Assembly: GCA_964531735.1 (NCBI GenBank)
Contig: CAZHGD010000011.1
Coordinates: 1-64,000, forward strand
Direction: 5' to 3'
Length of the DNA: 64,000 nucleotides
Origin: CAZHGD01 sp964531735
GTDB taxonomy: Bacteria; Armatimonadota; UBA10988
Program-made: the position numbers and the translations under genes
Shown here: piece after piece, positions 8,319-17,555 of the stretch
How the letters are laid out: each line of letters opens with the position of its first letter
Position numbering within the stretch: position 1 is the first letter of the stretch
The notes under the pieces: generated by a model
Seen by the model: the letters and a program-made list of their open reading frames with translations, nothing else
Database searches by the model: none
What the model was told of the DNA's origin: nothing

Positions 8319-9659
8319 GTGTCTGCCGAGATCGTCTGCGCCCTGGTGCTGGCCGGTGGCCTGGCCGCCGGTGAGGTGAGCCAGCGGCAGGTCTTCGCGC
8401 ACTACATGGTCTGCTTTGCCGCGCTCGATCGCGGCCACGAAGTGGCCGACTACCAGCGCGAGATCGAGTTGGCGCAGCGTCACGGCATCGACGGCTTCGC
8501 CCTGAACTGCGGCGGCTGGAGCCGGCGCGAGCCGCACTACAAGCAGCGCGTCACGCGCATCTATGAGGCGGCCAAACGGCTGAACTCCGGGTTCAAGCTG
8601 TTCCTCTCGGCCGACTACTGTTGTGGTCTCACGCTGGCTGAGACGCGCGACATGATCGAGTGCTTCCGCGACCACCCGAACCAGTTGCGGCACCAGGGCA
8701 AGCCGGTACTGTCCACGTTCGCCGGTGAGGGCGCCGACAATACCGCGGGCAAGCAACTGGTCGCGTTCCTGGACCAACTCAGCCCGGCCGGCCGGCCGGT
8801 GGTCTTCGTGCCGTACTTCTACCCGCGGCCGCACATTACCGAGCTGCCGCGGCAGGCCCAGGCCGACCAACTGCTGCGCGATTTCCCGACGCTGGACGGC
8901 TACTTCTACTTCGGCGCGGCCGGCTCGGGCCAGGCCATCGCCGACAGCAACCGCCTGCTGGCCCGGACCTGGCTCGGCGCCGGCAAGCTGTTCATGGCCT
9001 CGCTGACGCCATACTACCGCGGCCTCGGCGGCAACTACCGCTGTTTCGAGACGCTCGGCTTCCGCGGGCTCGCGGCCCAGTGGCAGGCGGCGATTGAGAC
9101 CGGCGCCACCTGGGTCGAGGTCGTCACCTGGAACGACTGGGGCGAGGCCACCTACGTGGCACCGTTCGAGCGTCCCGACCAGCTTCTGAAGCTGCCCTAC
9201 CACGGCCAGGAGCTGCCGGCGCACAACGGCTACCTGGCAGCCAGCCGGTACTGGCTCGACTGGTATAAGCGGGGCACGCCACCGGCCATCGAACGCGACC
9301 AGTTGTGCTACTGCTACCGCCTGCACCCCAAGGCGGTGCTGGGCCACGCCAAGCCTGGCGAGGCGAAGCTGGGGCGGCCGGGCGGGGCGGACCAACTGGA
9401 GGACAAGGTCTTCGTGACCGCCTTCCTGACGGCTCCCGCCGAGTTGACCATCGAGTGCGGTACCGCGCGGGGCACCTTCACCTTGGCGGCCGGTGTGCAG
9501 CATGTGGAGCTGGCGTTCGCGCCGGGCAGGCCCCGGTTGGTGTTGCGGCGCGGCGGCCGTGCGGTGATCGACCAGGCCGGCGAGCAGGCCATCCGGGCGG
9601 ATGAGGCCGTGGCCAACTTCAACCCGTTCGCCGGCAGCGCCACGGCAGCGGCGCCGTAG
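8319..9659 (+). CDS. Secreted glycoside hydrolase family 71-like protein (alpha-1,3-glucanase type)
   Basis: A 446-residue protein with a short hydrophobic N-terminus (VCALVLAGGLAAGE) that may be a signal peptide. The body shows the GH71 pattern: VFAHYMV, a barrel strand HGIDGFALNCGGW, KPVLSTFAG, and the GH71 signature VTWNDWGEATY at about residue 270. GH71 enzymes hydrolyse alpha-1,3-glucan (mutan). The last 110 residues form a small beta domain without a name I recognise. The start is GTG at 8319, with GGAGG 9 bases upstream; the frame is open further upstream but that part is not signal-like. The gene stands alone and converges on the membrane-protein gene with a 7-base gap. The alpha-glucan substrate is family knowledge, not shown here. 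Confidence 0.82.
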   Translation: MSAEIVCALVLAGGLAAGEVSQRQVFAHYMVCFAALDRGHEVADYQREIELAQRHGIDGFALNCGGWSRREPHYKQRVTRIYEAAKRLNSGFKLFLSADYCCGLTLAETRDMIECFRDHPNQLRHQGKPVLSTFAGEGADNTAGKQLVAFLDQLSPAGRPVVFVPYFYPRPHITELPRQAQADQLLRDFPTLDGYFYFGAAGSGQAIADSNRLLARTWLGAGKLFMASLTPYYRGLGGNYRCFETLGFRGLAAQWQAAIETGATWVEVVTWNDWGEATYVAPFERPDQLLKLPYHGQELPAHNGYLAASRYWLDWYKRGTPPAIERDQLCYCYRLHPKAVLGHAKPGEAKLGRPGGADQLEDKVFVTAFLTAPAELTIECGTARGTFTLAAGVQHVELAFAPGRPRLVLRRGGRAVIDQAGEQAIRADEAVANFNPFAGSATAAAP

Positions 9660-9666
9660 CAGCGAG

Positions 9667-10422
9667 TCAGTCGGCGCCGATGGCCACGTCGCTATCGGGC
9701 GGGTCGGTCTGGCGCTGCCAACGGTGCAACGCTGCCAGGCTGGCACCGAACACGACCCAGCCGATCAGCAACGCCCCAACGGGGCCGAGGCGCGGCTGGG
9801 CCAGGTGGATAGCCACCATCATCGGTCCGAGCGTGAGCATCATCACCGGAATCTGGCGCGTCATGGTCCACAGCGAGTGCCGAGCCTCATAGGCGGCGAC
9901 CACGCTGACCATGGGGAACATGGTCATGAACCCGCGCAGCCACTGCTTGGCGACGATCAGCGTGGCGATCACGGCCATGATCAGCGGTCCCTTGATGTAG
10001 ACCGGCAGCGGGCTGCGGTGCGCCGGCTCGGCGCGGTGCTCGTGCAGCCGCAGGGCGACCACACTCAACGGCATGACGGTGGCCCAGGCCACCCAGAAGG
10101 CGTCGTCGCCGGCGGGCAGCGCCCGGGCCAGCAGCAGGCCCAGCAGGCTGTACCACAGCGTGGCCATGAGAATCGACAGCACTATCGGCCAGCGCCGGTC
10201 GACATGGAGCCAGCGGACGGTGTGGAAGAACACCAGCAGCAGCGGCATGCCGACGACGTTGGTGGCATCGACCGGCTGGCCCAGCGACAGGTAGGCCAGC
10301 GAGAACGGGAACGGGAAGCACAGCAGGAGCGCTTTCAGCCGTGGCTGGCGCAGGTAGGCCAGGGCCGTGGCCTGAGCCGTGACCACCAGCAGCAGCGCGA
10401 GGTCCCAGTAGCCGAACTCCAT
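9667..10422 (-). CDS. Polytopic membrane protein of unknown function
   Basis: 251 residues with about seven or eight hydrophobic membrane segments (for example LALLLVVTAQATALAYL, LLLCFPFPFSLAYLSLG, WATVMPLSVVAL, LIMAVIATLIVA and LGPVGALLIGWVVFG). I do not recognise a family. Short Arg-rich loops alternate with the helices, as in integral inner-membrane proteins. A GTG lies two codons before the ATG; neither has a strong ribosome binding site. It lies downstream of the hybrid sensor kinase in the same direction with a 121-base gap, so co-expression is possible but not shown. Confidence 0.75.
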   Translation of the reverse strand: MEFGYWDLALLLVVTAQATALAYLRQPRLKALLLCFPFPFSLAYLSLGQPVDATNVVGMPLLLVFFHTVRWLHVDRRWPIVLSILMATLWYSLLGLLLARALPAGDDAFWVAWATVMPLSVVALRLHEHRAEPAHRSPLPVYIKGPLIMAVIATLIVAKQWLRGFMTMFPMVSVVAAYEARHSLWTMTRQIPVMMLTLGPMMVAIHLAQPRLGPVGALLIGWVVFGASLAALHRWQRQTDPPDSDVAIGAD

Positions 10423-10543
10423 GGTCACGATCGCCGGTCACCAGGCTCGGTCCATCGGCCGGCCACGAGAGAGCATAGCATGGCGTGCCACGGAGCCGTG
10501 AGGATCGCGCCGCGGCGCCGGTGACCGACAACGCAGCGGACGG

Positions 10544-13500
10544 TCAGGCCAATGACGGTCCGGGTTGCTCCAGGACCTGCTGCACATGGGCGGCCATCGT
10601 CCGCATCGTGAACGGCTTTTCGAGACAGACCTGCCCGTCGCCCACCACGCCGCGTCGGGCGATGATGTCGTCGGTGTGGCCGGACATGTAGAGCACCCGG
10701 AGGCCTGGTTGCGCGGCCGCAGCGCGCTCGTAGAGCTGCTTGCCGTTCATCTTCGGCATGACCACATCGGTCAGCAGCAGGTCGATCGGCGTGTCCAGGC
10801 CGGCCATCATCTCCAGGCACTCGGCGCCGCTGGCCGCCGCCACCACCTGGTGCCCGAGGCTCTTGAGCATGCGGCAGACCAGGCGGCGGACGCGCTCGTC
10901 GTCGTCGACCACCATGACCACGGCGCCTGGGACGGACTTGGCCGCCAGCGCCTCCGGCTCGCTCGGCACCGGACCGGTGGGCTCGGGCACATGGGGCAGG
11001 AGGACGGCGAACTCGCTGCCCTGGCCGACCTTCGAGGTGACCTGGACCGTGCCGGCGTGCTGCCGCACGATGCCGTACACCGTGGCCAACCCGAGACCGG
11101 TGCCGCGGCCCTTGCCCTTGGTGGTGAAGAACGGCTCGAACAGACGGGACAGCGTCCGCTCGTCCATGCCGCAGCCGGTGTCACGCACCGAGAGCCGGGT
11201 GTAGCGGCCCGGTGCGATGCCCTCATGGGCCTCGGCGAAGTCGCTGCCGACGGTGACATCGGCCAACGCGATGGTGATCTGTCCACCATCGGGCATGGCG
11301 TCGGCGGCGTTGACGGCCAAGTTCATCAGGACCTGCTCTATCTGGCCCACGTCGGCACGTACCGTGCCGAGCGTGTCGCTCAGGTCCATATCGATCTGAA
11401 CGTCCTCGCGGACCGTGCGGCGCAGGAGTCGCCAGATGTTGGCCACCACGTGCCGCAGGTCGACCGGCTGCAAGTCGAGCTCCTGCCGCCGCCCAAAAGC
11501 CAACAACTGACGCGTCAGGCCGCGCGCGCGCTCAGCGGCCTCCATGATCTCCGTCAGGTCGGCGCAGTGTGGATCATCGGGTTCCAGGTCCATCAGCACC
11601 AGCTCGGCGAAGCCCATGATCGGCGCCAGCAGGTTGTTGAAGTCGTGGGCCACGCCGCCGGCCAGGCGGCCGATGGACTCCATGCGCTGCGCTTGTCGCG
11701 TCTGCTGCTCGAGCAGGCGCCGCTCACTGATGTCGGTGACGATGCCCTGGACGCCGACGATGACGCCGCCGGCATCGCACAGTGGGAAGCGGGTCGTCTG
11801 CAGCACCTGCGTCTCGCCGCCCGGCAGGGCCCGTTCGTCCTCCGTGACGATGGTGGTGCCGGTCTCGATCACCTCGCGGTCTTGCGCCAGTGTCGGCTCC
11901 GTCACCGCGGCCGCCGCGGTCGTGACCTGCCCGGTCAGCTCGCCGAAGGCGCGGTTGGTGAACGTGAAGTGGCCGTCGCAGTCGCGTCGGAAGACGCCGA
12001 CCGGCAGGCTCTCGACCAACGAGTGGTAGAGCCCCTCGCTCTCGCGCAGGGCGTCCTCGGCGCGCCGACGCAGCGTGATGTCCGAGTGGGTGCCGACGGC
12101 GCGGAGCGGCTGGCCCGCGGCATCGCGCGCCACCACGCGGCCGCGACACAGGATCCAGAGGTAGTCACCGGACTTGGTCCGCATCCGGAACTCGGTGGCG
12201 AAGCTCGGGCTGCCGCCGGACAGGTGCAGCGCGAGCAGCTCCGCGGTCGCCGGCAGATCGGCCGGGTGGATCATCTGGCGCCATTGGGCGCGGTCGGCCA
12301 CGAACTCGCCGGGCTCATAGCCGAGCATGGTGTAGTACCGGGCGCTGAGCGTCGCCGTCTCCGTGCGCAGGTCCCAGTCCCAGAAGCCGTCGGCCGTCGC
12401 CTCGATGACCAGCGACAGGCGCTCCTCGCTGGCCTGCAGCCCGGCCAGCGTGTCGCGCAGGCGCGACACCATGAGGTTGAAGCCCTGCGAGAGCTGGCCG
12501 ACCTCATCCAGTGAGGTGACCTCGACGGTTTGTTCCAGATCGCCCTGGGTGACGGTCTCGACGGCCGCGCGCAACTGCTGGATCGGCCGCACCGTGCTCC
12601 AGGCGGTCAGCAGCCCGCACAGCCCGACGGCCAGCGCGATGCCGAGGCCGGCCACGGCCATGGTCCAGGACATGCGCTGCCGGCCGCGCTGCAGCACCGC
12701 GCGGTAGCGCTGCAGTTCGTCCTCGTAGACACTCGTGCCGATGACCCAGTCCCACGGTTCGAAGTAGGCCACACGGGCGATCTTCCAGCGCGGTGTGGCC
12801 TCGCCGGGGTTCTGCCAGCGGTAGCGGATGGTGGCCAGTTCGCCGGGCCGGAGTGTGACGGCCTTGGCGATGATCGCCTGGATCGGGTAGGCACCGTCGC
12901 TGTCGCGGTTGTCCCAGATGTTCTCGCCGTCGCGCTCGCCCTTGTGGGAGACGATGTAGCGTCCGCGATCGGGTCCGGTGCCACGGATCGCGTAGGCGTA
13001 GCCGGTCTCGCCGACGGTGGTCTGAAGGATGGCGCGGCGGACGGAGGCCTCGATCGCGCTCAGTTGCACGCCAACGTAGAGCATGCCGACCACCCGGCTC
13101 TGGCGGTCCCGGATGGCTTCGTAGGCGGTCAGGTACCAGGCGTTGACCACGTACGCCGTGCCGTGATAGGTACGGCCTGACAGGACCGCCGCGACGACCG
13201 GGTTGGCCGCGCCCGCGTCGTCCACGGCCGGGATGTAGGTGCCGATGGCGCGCCGGCCGGCCGCGTCACGGACCGTGGTGGCCACACGCAGCATGTCGCC
13301 CGCCTCGTCCATGCGCTGGAAGATGGTGGCGGTCTCGCCGACGAGCGCCGCCACCTCGTCGACCACGGGTGTGGTGACCGACGCGTCGGTGTTCGGTTGC
13401 AGCCATTCACCGCCGAGCAACATCTGCGGCAGCTTGACGGTGGTCTGGCGGCCGGTCACCTGGTTGACCGCCGACCAAGTGACCGTGGTTGGCGCCTGAG

Positions 13501-13786
13501 ACACCTCGCCGGCGCTGGCCAAGACGTGTCGCGCGACGTGCAGATGCCGGTCGATGCGCTCCTGGACGGCGTCGTTCTCGGTCCGCACCAGGTTCCAGAT
13601 GCTCTGGGCGATGTGGTCCAGGTCGGCGTCGACCAGTTGGTCGACCTCCTGCTTGGCCAGGTTGTGGTAGCGTCCGCTCTGCGAGACGGCGAGCAGCACC
13701 AGCGCCACCGCGGTCACCAGTACACCACCGGTGCCCAACGCTGCCACCTTGGTGTTGAGGCTGAGTGCTGCGGCGCGCCGGAGCAT
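10544..13786 (-). CDS. Hybrid sensor histidine kinase (Cache, HAMP, PAS, PAS, HisKA, HATPase, REC)
   Basis: A 1080-residue membrane-bound hybrid kinase. Domain order: TM1 (about 12-36), a periplasmic double-Cache region (about 45-360, Cache_3-Cache_2 type, with MLLGGEWLQPN and GMLYVGVQ), TM2 (about 375-398), HAMP, PAS (about 455-580), a second PAS (about 585-695), HisKA with the phospho-His in VAHDFNNLL (His about 714), HATPase with RDTGCGM and GTGLGLATVYG, and a C-terminal receiver (Asp about 1007 in LLTDVVMP, Lys about 1057 in EKPF). It should sense a small extracytoplasmic ligand and pass phosphate from His to its own receiver. The ATG at 13786 follows GAGAGGA. The gene stands alone behind its own promoter. 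The likely receiver partner in trans is unknown. Confidence 0.93.
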   Translation of the reverse strand: MLRRAAALSLNTKVAALGTGGVLVTAVALVLLAVSQSGRYHNLAKQEVDQLVDADLDHIAQSIWNLVRTENDAVQERIDRHLHVARHVLASAGEVSQAPTTVTWSAVNQVTGRQTTVKLPQMLLGGEWLQPNTDASVTTPVVDEVAALVGETATIFQRMDEAGDMLRVATTVRDAAGRRAIGTYIPAVDDAGAANPVVAAVLSGRTYHGTAYVVNAWYLTAYEAIRDRQSRVVGMLYVGVQLSAIEASVRRAILQTTVGETGYAYAIRGTGPDRGRYIVSHKGERDGENIWDNRDSDGAYPIQAIIAKAVTLRPGELATIRYRWQNPGEATPRWKIARVAYFEPWDWVIGTSVYEDELQRYRAVLQRGRQRMSWTMAVAGLGIALAVGLCGLLTAWSTVRPIQQLRAAVETVTQGDLEQTVEVTSLDEVGQLSQGFNLMVSRLRDTLAGLQASEERLSLVIEATADGFWDWDLRTETATLSARYYTMLGYEPGEFVADRAQWRQMIHPADLPATAELLALHLSGGSPSFATEFRMRTKSGDYLWILCRGRVVARDAAGQPLRAVGTHSDITLRRRAEDALRESEGLYHSLVESLPVGVFRRDCDGHFTFTNRAFGELTGQVTTAAAAVTEPTLAQDREVIETGTTIVTEDERALPGGETQVLQTTRFPLCDAGGVIVGVQGIVTDISERRLLEQQTRQAQRMESIGRLAGGVAHDFNNLLAPIMGFAELVLMDLEPDDPHCADLTEIMEAAERARGLTRQLLAFGRRQELDLQPVDLRHVVANIWRLLRRTVREDVQIDMDLSDTLGTVRADVGQIEQVLMNLAVNAADAMPDGGQITIALADVTVGSDFAEAHEGIAPGRYTRLSVRDTGCGMDERTLSRLFEPFFTTKGKGRGTGLGLATVYGIVRQHAGTVQVTSKVGQGSEFAVLLPHVPEPTGPVPSEPEALAAKSVPGAVVMVVDDDERVRRLVCRMLKSLGHQVVAAASGAECLEMMAGLDTPIDLLLTDVVMPKMNGKQLYERAAAAQPGLRVLYMSGHTDDIIARRGVVGDGQVCLEKPFTMRTMAAHVQQVLEQPGPSLA

Positions 13787-13893
13787 CGGTCCTCTCCATG
13801 GCTCGGGCCACGAGGCCGCCTGCCGCGTCCCCACGTCTGGCCTGCGTCAGACCGTGCCGGGCGGCCTGCTTCTGGCCCCCGGTCTCCACGGCC

Positions 13894-13922
13894 AGTCTAG
13901 CCAGACCACCGGGCAGCGTCAA
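13894..13922 (-). promoter_or_regulatory. Promoter of the hybrid sensor kinase
   Basis: Minus strand: TTGACG (13922-13917), 17-base spacer, TAGACT (13899-13894). It lies about 108 bases before the ATG at 13786, leaving a leader of roughly 100 bases in which I see no strong secondary structure. Confidence 0.65.
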
Positions 13923-13969
13923 GGCGAGGCACCCGTCGCAGTTCACACACGCGTAGCGCGGCCGCGGCC

Positions 13970-13998
13970 TTGCTGCGGTCGGCCGCCGCGGTTACCAT
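13970..13998 (+). promoter_or_regulatory. Promoter of the DUF5060/GH5-like gene
   Basis: TTGCTG (13970-13975), 17-base spacer, TACCAT (13993-13998), 24 bases before the ATG at 14023. It is divergent from the kinase promoter, with about 50 bases between them. Confidence 0.5.
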
Positions 13999-14022
13999 CC
14001 GGCTGGTGTCTCGGGGATCATC

Positions 14023-16254
14023 ATGCTCGTCTTGGTTGTCGCCGGTCTGGCCGCCCTCGTGCTGGGTGCGCCGCCAACGGTCGCTCCGCTCACGCTGAGC
14101 GCCCAGAGCATCGCGTGCGGCGAGCGGCTCGAGATCACTGCCAGCGTCACCGCGCGGTTCGACAACCCGTCCGACCCGCGCGAGATCGCCGTCGACGGTC
14201 TGTTCGTCTCGCCCGACGGACGAACGGTCACGGTGCCGGCGTTTGTCTACCAGGAGGCTCGTCGGCAGCGCGACGCGAAAGGGCGCGAGAGTGTCGACCT
14301 GGTCGGGCAACCGACCTGGAAGCTGCGGTTCGCGCCGCGCCAGGTGGGGCAATGGCGCCTGCGCCTGCGCGCCAAGGACCGCGACGGTGAGACGACCAGC
14401 CCGGAAGCCACCTTCACCGCGACGCCGGGCACCGGCCATGGCGTCATTCGGCGGGCCGCCGGCACGCGGTACTTCGAGCACGCCGACGGGACGCCGTTCT
14501 TCCCGATCGGCCACAATGTGGCCTGGTCGCACGCCGGCGGTACTTTCGACTTCGAGCAGTGGCTGACGCCGCTGCCCGCCCACGGCGTCAACCTGGCGCG
14601 CATCTGGCTCCAGTGGGACCGCAACCTGTCGCTCGAGTACAAGGGCCCGCGGTCGGGCTGCGGCCGCTACGACCTGGCCAATGCCTGGCGCATGGACCAG
14701 GTGCTCGACACCTGCCGCCGGCTGGGCATCCGGGTGCTGTTCACCCTCGATTCGCCCGAACCGTATCAGAAAGAGCACTACTGGTTAGGCAAGCTGACCG
14801 GCCGGCCATGGACCGACTTCTGTGCCCACAACGTGGCCAACGGCGGGCCGCTGAAGGAGCCGCGCGAGTTCTACACGACCGACGAGGGCCGGCGGCTGAT
14901 CCGCCAGCGGCTACGCTACATCGTGGCGCGCTGGGGCTGGGACGACAACCTGTTCTGCTGGGAGCTGTGGAACGAGCTGAACGTGTTCCCCGAGTGGGAC
15001 AAGCTGGTCCCCCAGATCGCCGCTTGGCACCGCGAGATGGCCGGCTACCTGCGCCGCCTCGATCCGGCCGGGCACCTGATCACCACCAGCTTCACCAACG
15101 CCGAAGGGCATCCTGACATCTGGAGCCTGCCAGAACTCGACTTCGTGCAGTCGCATGTCTACAGTTCGGTCGACCTGGCGGGCGACTTCCCCAAGGTGAC
15201 CCGTCTGATGGGCGAGCGCTACCAACGACCGCACCTCTACGGCGAGTTCGGTACCCGCTTCGACTGGCTGAACCAGCTCGACCAGCTCGATCCGGCCGGC
15301 GTCCACGTCCACAACATGATGTGGTCGGCCATCATGGCCGGGTCGGCCGGCACCCCGTTGAGTTGGTGCTGGGAGTACCTCGACAAGTCGCGGGTCTACC
15401 AGCGCTATGGCCCGCTGGCCAAGTTCACCGCCGGCGTCCGGTGGCCGAGCGAGGGCTTCCGGCCGCTGTCCGTGCGCTTCGCCGCCGCGCCCGGCACGGC
15501 CGCGGGCCCGCCGCGCGACCTGGTGCTGCCGTGCGGTCAAGGCGCGCCGGTAGGCGACCGCGTCGAACTCGACCTGAGCGACCCGCCTTCCGCCCTGGGA
15601 CGGTTCTACCTCTACGGCCAGGCGCAGGCGGCCCAGCAGAAGCCGCGCGTGGTCGCGGTCACCGTGCCGCAGGACTGCCGCCTGGTGGTCAACATCGGCC
15701 GGGTGTGGGTCAAGGGCATCCTGGAGGTCCAGCTCGATGGACGGCCGGTGTTCCGCGAGGAGCTGCCCGCCGGACCGCCCGGGCAGGGCCGGTACAAGAC
15801 GGCCGTATTCGACCAGCAGTGGAAGATCTGGGGCTCGGACTACGACCTCGAGGTGCCCATCGAGCTGCCGGCCGGCCGGCATGAGGTGTCGCTCTACAAC
15901 GCCGGTGCCGACGGCATCACCATCGATCGCGTCTCGATCAGCCACTGTCTGGTGGGCCCGGCCAGCGCGCTGCGCGGCTACGGTTTGGCCGGCCGGACCA
16001 TGGCCATGGCCTGGTTCCAGAACCGTGAGCACTGCCTGCGGAACGTGGCCCAAAAGCGCGAGATCGCGCCGGTGCGCGGCGGACGGGTGACGCTGAGCGG
16101 CCTGCCCGCTGGGCCGTGCACCGTGCAATGGTGGGACACCTGGGCCGGCCGCGCGCTCCGCGAGGAGCGGGCAACGGTGACGGCCGAGGGCCTGGTGCTG
16201 GAGCTGCCGGAGCTGGCGCGTGACGTGGCGGTGAAGGTGCAGCCGGCACGCTGA
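14023..16254 (+). CDS. Secreted DUF5060 plus GH5-like glycoside hydrolase
   Basis: 743 residues with a signal peptide (VLVVAGLAALVLGA). An N-terminal Ig-like DUF5060 domain (about 20-135, ending WRLRLRAKDRDGE) precedes a (beta/alpha)8 barrel (about 140-480). The barrel has a GH-A pair: acid/base Glu in WELWNELN (about 318) and a candidate nucleophile Glu in LYGEFGTR (about 408). The C-terminal part holds a jelly-roll-like beta domain (about 530-665) and an Ig-like tail. DUF5060 proteins of this layout are putative cellulases or other beta-glycanases; the substrate cannot be assigned. The ATG follows GGGG six bases upstream. The gene has its own promoter and ends at a bidirectional hairpin. 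GH5-like is an inference from the catalytic pattern. Confidence 0.85.
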   Translation: MLVLVVAGLAALVLGAPPTVAPLTLSAQSIACGERLEITASVTARFDNPSDPREIAVDGLFVSPDGRTVTVPAFVYQEARRQRDAKGRESVDLVGQPTWKLRFAPRQVGQWRLRLRAKDRDGETTSPEATFTATPGTGHGVIRRAAGTRYFEHADGTPFFPIGHNVAWSHAGGTFDFEQWLTPLPAHGVNLARIWLQWDRNLSLEYKGPRSGCGRYDLANAWRMDQVLDTCRRLGIRVLFTLDSPEPYQKEHYWLGKLTGRPWTDFCAHNVANGGPLKEPREFYTTDEGRRLIRQRLRYIVARWGWDDNLFCWELWNELNVFPEWDKLVPQIAAWHREMAGYLRRLDPAGHLITTSFTNAEGHPDIWSLPELDFVQSHVYSSVDLAGDFPKVTRLMGERYQRPHLYGEFGTRFDWLNQLDQLDPAGVHVHNMMWSAIMAGSAGTPLSWCWEYLDKSRVYQRYGPLAKFTAGVRWPSEGFRPLSVRFAAAPGTAAGPPRDLVLPCGQGAPVGDRVELDLSDPPSALGRFYLYGQAQAAQQKPRVVAVTVPQDCRLVVNIGRVWVKGILEVQLDGRPVFREELPAGPPGQGRYKTAVFDQQWKIWGSDYDLEVPIELPAGRHEVSLYNAGADGITIDRVSISHCLVGPASALRGYGLAGRTMAMAWFQNREHCLRNVAQKREIAPVRGGRVTLSGLPAGPCTVQWWDTWAGRALREERATVTAEGLVLELPELARDVAVKVQPAR

Positions 16255-16278
16255 ACGGCGCCAGGGCTGCCCAACAAG

Positions 16279-16315
16279 CCGGGCCGGGAGTGGCGTGTGC
16301 CGCCTCCCGGCCCGG
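16279..16315. terminator. Bidirectional hairpin terminator
   Basis: A perfect 12-bp inverted repeat (CCGGGCCGGGAG / CTCCCGGCCCGG) with a 13-base loop lies between the convergent glycoside hydrolase and oxidoreductase genes. Neither side has a clear U run. Confidence 0.65.
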
Positions 16316-16340
16316 TTCACACGATCTGGCCAGCGAATGC

Positions 16341-17396
16341 CTAGACCGGCACTTCCTTGCCCTCGGCGCTGGAGCGGTAGATGGCATCCAGCATCTTCTG
16401 CAAGACCACGCCCTGCGCGCCGTCGGTGCGGAGCTTCAGGCTCGGGTCCTTGATGCAGTCGATCAGGTGGGCGTGCTCGGCCGCGTAGGCGTCCGGCTTC
16501 TGGTACAGCGGGCTGATGTCGGCGATGTTGCCGTTGTCCTCGGTGAACAGCTTGATGCTGCTGCCCGGGCTCAACTCGACGCCGCCCTTGTCACCCATCA
16601 GGCGGATGTTGCCGCCTTCGGAGGTGTTGGCCGCCCAGGAGACCTGCAGCACCAGCGAGGCGCCGTTGTCGAAGCGCACGAACGCCGCGGCCAGATCGTC
16701 CACGTCGAACGGGCCGCCCGGCACGCGCGTGCCCCACATGCTCAGGTAGTTGTAGGTGTCCGGATTGTTGCCGAACCGGGCATGAGTCAGCGCCGAGATG
16801 GCGACCGGCTTCGGCTGGCCCATCAGGTAGTGGGTCAGGTCGAGGATGTGGACGCCGATGTCGATCAGCGCGCCGCCACCCGACACGGCCTTGGTGGTGA
16901 ACCACGAGCCCAGGCCCGGAATGCCGCGCCGGCGGAAGAGCATCACCGAGGCGTGGTAGATCTCGCCGAGACGGCCGGCGTCGACGTAGCTCTTGCAGCA
17001 CTCGCTCTCGCCCTGGAAGCGCATGTTCAGGCCGTAGAGGAGCCGCAGCTTGTTCTTGGCGGCGAGGTCGGCCATGGCCTGCGCCTGTCCGGCGTTGAGC
17101 GCCGGCGGCTTCTCGCACAGCACGTGGCAACCGCCCTCGAGCGCGGCCAGCGTGGCCGGCGCGTGGTAGGCGTTGGGCACGGCCACGACCACGACGTCCA
17201 GCTTCTCCTTGGCGATCATGTCCTGGAACTGGGCATACCGCGCCGGGATGCTGAACTTGTCCGCCGAGGCGTTGGTAACGGCCTCGGCCGGGTCGGCGAT
17301 GGCCGCCATGACCACGTCATCGCGCTGCGCCAGGCGCTCCGCGTGCGTGCGCATGATGGCGCCCGCGCCCACAAATCCGTAACGAAGTTTCGACAT
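16341..17396 (-). CDS. Gfo/Idh/MocA family NAD(P)-dependent oxidoreductase
   Basis: 351 residues. An N-terminal Rossmann fold (GFVGAGAIMRTHAERL) carries the family EKP motif (VLCEKPPAL, about residues 95-97). The C-terminal alpha/beta domain (about 125-340) contains GGGALIDIGVHILD, which includes the family's conserved Asp and His. Such enzymes oxidise or reduce sugars, inositols or their derivatives with NAD(P). The ATG follows GAAGGA at a 7-base spacing. The gene has its own promoter (TTGCCC-N16-TACACT) and sits between terminator hairpins, so it is monocistronic. The substrate is unknown; the surrounding glycoside hydrolases suggest a sugar, by inference only. Confidence 0.9.
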   Translation of the reverse strand: MSKLRYGFVGAGAIMRTHAERLAQRDDVVMAAIADPAEAVTNASADKFSIPARYAQFQDMIAKEKLDVVVVAVPNAYHAPATLAALEGGCHVLCEKPPALNAGQAQAMADLAAKNKLRLLYGLNMRFQGESECCKSYVDAGRLGEIYHASVMLFRRRGIPGLGSWFTTKAVSGGGALIDIGVHILDLTHYLMGQPKPVAISALTHARFGNNPDTYNYLSMWGTRVPGGPFDVDDLAAAFVRFDNGASLVLQVSWAANTSEGGNIRLMGDKGGVELSPGSSIKLFTEDNGNIADISPLYQKPDAYAAEHAHLIDCIKDPSLKLRTDGAQGVVLQKMLDAIYRSSAEGKEVPV

Positions 17397-17444
17397 GCTC
17401 TGTCCTTCTCAAACGCTCACCGGCCTGCGGGGCCCGGTCAGCGT

Positions 17445-17472
17445 AGTGTAGCAGGATGGTGCGAGTGGGCAA
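17445..17472 (-). promoter_or_regulatory. Promoter of the Gfo/Idh/MocA gene
   Basis: Minus strand: TTGCCC (17472-17467), 16-base spacer, TACACT (17450-17445), about 49 bases before the ATG. Confidence 0.55.
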
Positions 17473-17474
17473 CG

Positions 17475-17512
17475 GCGAGTTGGTGCGGCCGGCCGGGTCC
17501 GCACCAACTCGC
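17475..17512 (-). terminator. Hairpin terminator after the SPL-like gene
   Basis: A perfect 14-bp inverted repeat (GCGAGTTGGTGCGG / CCGCACCAACTCGC) with a 10-base loop lies 43 bases beyond the SPL-like stop. It abuts the -35 box of the next promoter. Confidence 0.7.
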
Positions 17513-17555
17513 ATTGGCCACCGCAAAACGCCTCGGCCCGCCGCGCCCGCCGTTC